This document shows positions 63,118 through 64,000 of a stretch of DNA of 64,000 bases, in pieces. Position numbers and translations under genes: made by a program. Location of the stretch: assembly GCF_004765805.1 (NCBI RefSeq), contig NZ_ML219773.1, positions 496,001 through 560,000 of the forward strand, written 5' to 3'. This stretch comes from Halorussus halobius (GTDB lineage: Archaea; Halobacteriota; Halobacteria; Halobacteriales; Haladaptataceae). The number at the start of each line of letters is the position of its first letter. Position 1 is the first letter of the stretch. The notes under the pieces are model-generated. The model searched no databases, was not told the DNA's origin, and saw only the letters and a list, made by a program, of their open reading frames with translations.

Positions 63118-64000
63118 ATGGACCCAGACCGAGACCCGGTCGCGGAGAGCGCGACCGACTCCGCCGACCTCTACGACGTGGCGACGTGGGAACGCCGGAG
63201 CTGGCTCGACGCCGCGTCGACCGCCATCTACGGGCTGTCGAGCGCGGTCGCGCCGTACGTCGCCGGCCTGTTCGTCCTCCTTATCGTCGTGGTGGAACTG
63301 GTGCTGTTCGGGGTCGCGCTCGTCTCGTTCCGGAACCCGGTCGTGGCTGCGCTGGTCCTGCTGTCGATAGTGCCGGCGTTCGGGCTGGCGGCGTACATCT
63401 GGTACGCCGACGTCACCACGTCGGAGCCGCTGTCGCTGCTGGCGATGACGTTCCTGCTCGGCGTCCTGCTGGCGAGCTTCGCGGCCGTCATCAACACCAC
63501 GTTCCAGTTGGTGTTCTCGCTGATTCCGCTCGTCGGGACCGTGCTGTTCTACTTCTTCGTCGTCGCGCCGGTCGAGGAGACGGTCAAGTGGCTCGCGGTT
63601 CGGCTCTACGCCTTCCGAAGCGACCAATTCGACGCGGTGGTCGACGGCGCGGTGTACGGCGCGGTCGCCGGCCTCGGGTTCGCCACCATCGAGAACGCCC
63701 TCTACATCACGCAGGGGTTCGCCGGGGCGACGGCGGCCGGGACCGACGCCATCGTCGGCGCGAGCCAGACCGCTGCCGCCCGCCTGCTCGCGGGACCGGG
63801 CCACGTCATCTACTCGGCGTTCGCGGGCTACTACCTCGGACTCGCCAAGTTCAACCGCGACGACGCCGGCCCGATAGTCATCAAGGGACTGCTCATCGCG
63901 GCGTTCATCCACGCGACCTACAACTCCGCCGTGACCTACCTCCCCGCGGCGCTCGAACTCCTCGGGGTCGCGGTCGCGCCGGGCGTGGCGTTCCTCGGGT
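63118..64000 (+). CDS. PrsW-type intramembrane metalloprotease (cut by window end)
   Basis: At least 294 residues; no stop before the window ends. Several membrane segments follow an acidic N-terminus (MDPDRDPVAESATDSADLYD). The PrsW motifs are present: PVEETVKW (E-E-x-x-K at about 153-157), GFATIENALY, and histidines in GPGHVIYSAFAGYYLG (near 228) and FIHATYN. PrsW cleaves a membrane anti-sigma factor in Bacillus; archaea lack that partner, so the substrate here is unknown. Confidence 0.88.
   Translation, partial: MDPDRDPVAESATDSADLYDVATWERRSWLDAASTAIYGLSSAVAPYVAGLFVLLIVVVELVLFGVALVSFRNPVVAALVLLSIVPAFGLAAYIWYADVTTSEPLSLLAMTFLLGVLLASFAAVINTTFQLVFSLIPLVGTVLFYFFVVAPVEETVKWLAVRLYAFRSDQFDAVVDGAVYGAVAGLGFATIENALYITQGFAGATAAGTDAIVGASQTAAARLLAGPGHVIYSAFAGYYLGLAKFNRDDAGPIVIKGLLIAAFIHATYNSAVTYLPAALELLGVAVAPGVAFLG

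Overview
The window comes from a haloarchaeon (class Halobacteria). The evidence is high G+C with G/C-ending codons, strongly acidic predicted proteins, split RNA polymerase subunits (B''/B', A'/A''), aEF-2 and aEF-1alpha, archaeal SepF, many Tat signal peptides, and promoters whose TATA-like box lies about 27-30 bases before the start codon, implying leaderless mRNAs. The genus cannot be fixed from sequence reading alone.

Layout. 1-906: edge of a membrane-protein gene, a PD-(D/E)XK endonuclease and tRNA-Asp. 1247-9516: the RNA polymerase operon rpoH-rpoB2-rpoB1-rpoA1-rpoA2-nusA. 9636-23573: the translation cluster (rpsL, rpsG, aEF-2, aEF-1alpha, rpsJ), interrupted by a quinoprotein dehydrogenase with a Tat-signal partner, a PQQ-type sugar dehydrogenase lipoprotein under a DtxR-like operator, a cupin, an HExxH protein, an ACT/homoserine dehydrogenase pair and a rhomboid protease. 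23637-37309: tRNA-Ala followed by a complete type I-B CRISPR-Cas island. 37483-64000: housekeeping and envelope genes, including NifU, UspA, a ROK kinase, a PUA protein, a halolysin, SepF, FAU-1, a CAF17-like protein, UvrA, geranylgeranyl reductase, dehydrogenases and a PrsW-like protease cut by the window end.

The CRISPR-Cas island carries cas6-cas8b-cas7-cas5-cas3 (crRNA processing, Cascade and target degradation) and cas4-cas1-cas2 (adaptation), all on the minus strand. Array 1 (25 intact repeats plus one decayed) lies between cas3 and cas4. Array 2 (19 repeats) lies beyond cas6 and points away. Both arrays use the same repeat and near-identical leaders, so one Cas6/Cascade/Cas1-2 set probably serves both.

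The least explained signal is a family of non-coding elements in four long gaps (15.8, 41.3, 43.4 and 58.7 kb). Each has a module of two hairpins, and stem changes between copies are compensatory. Three of the four also carry two inverted boxes ending in AGCTAGCT that bracket 31-36 bases of variable sequence. Short tandem repeats sit beside every copy.
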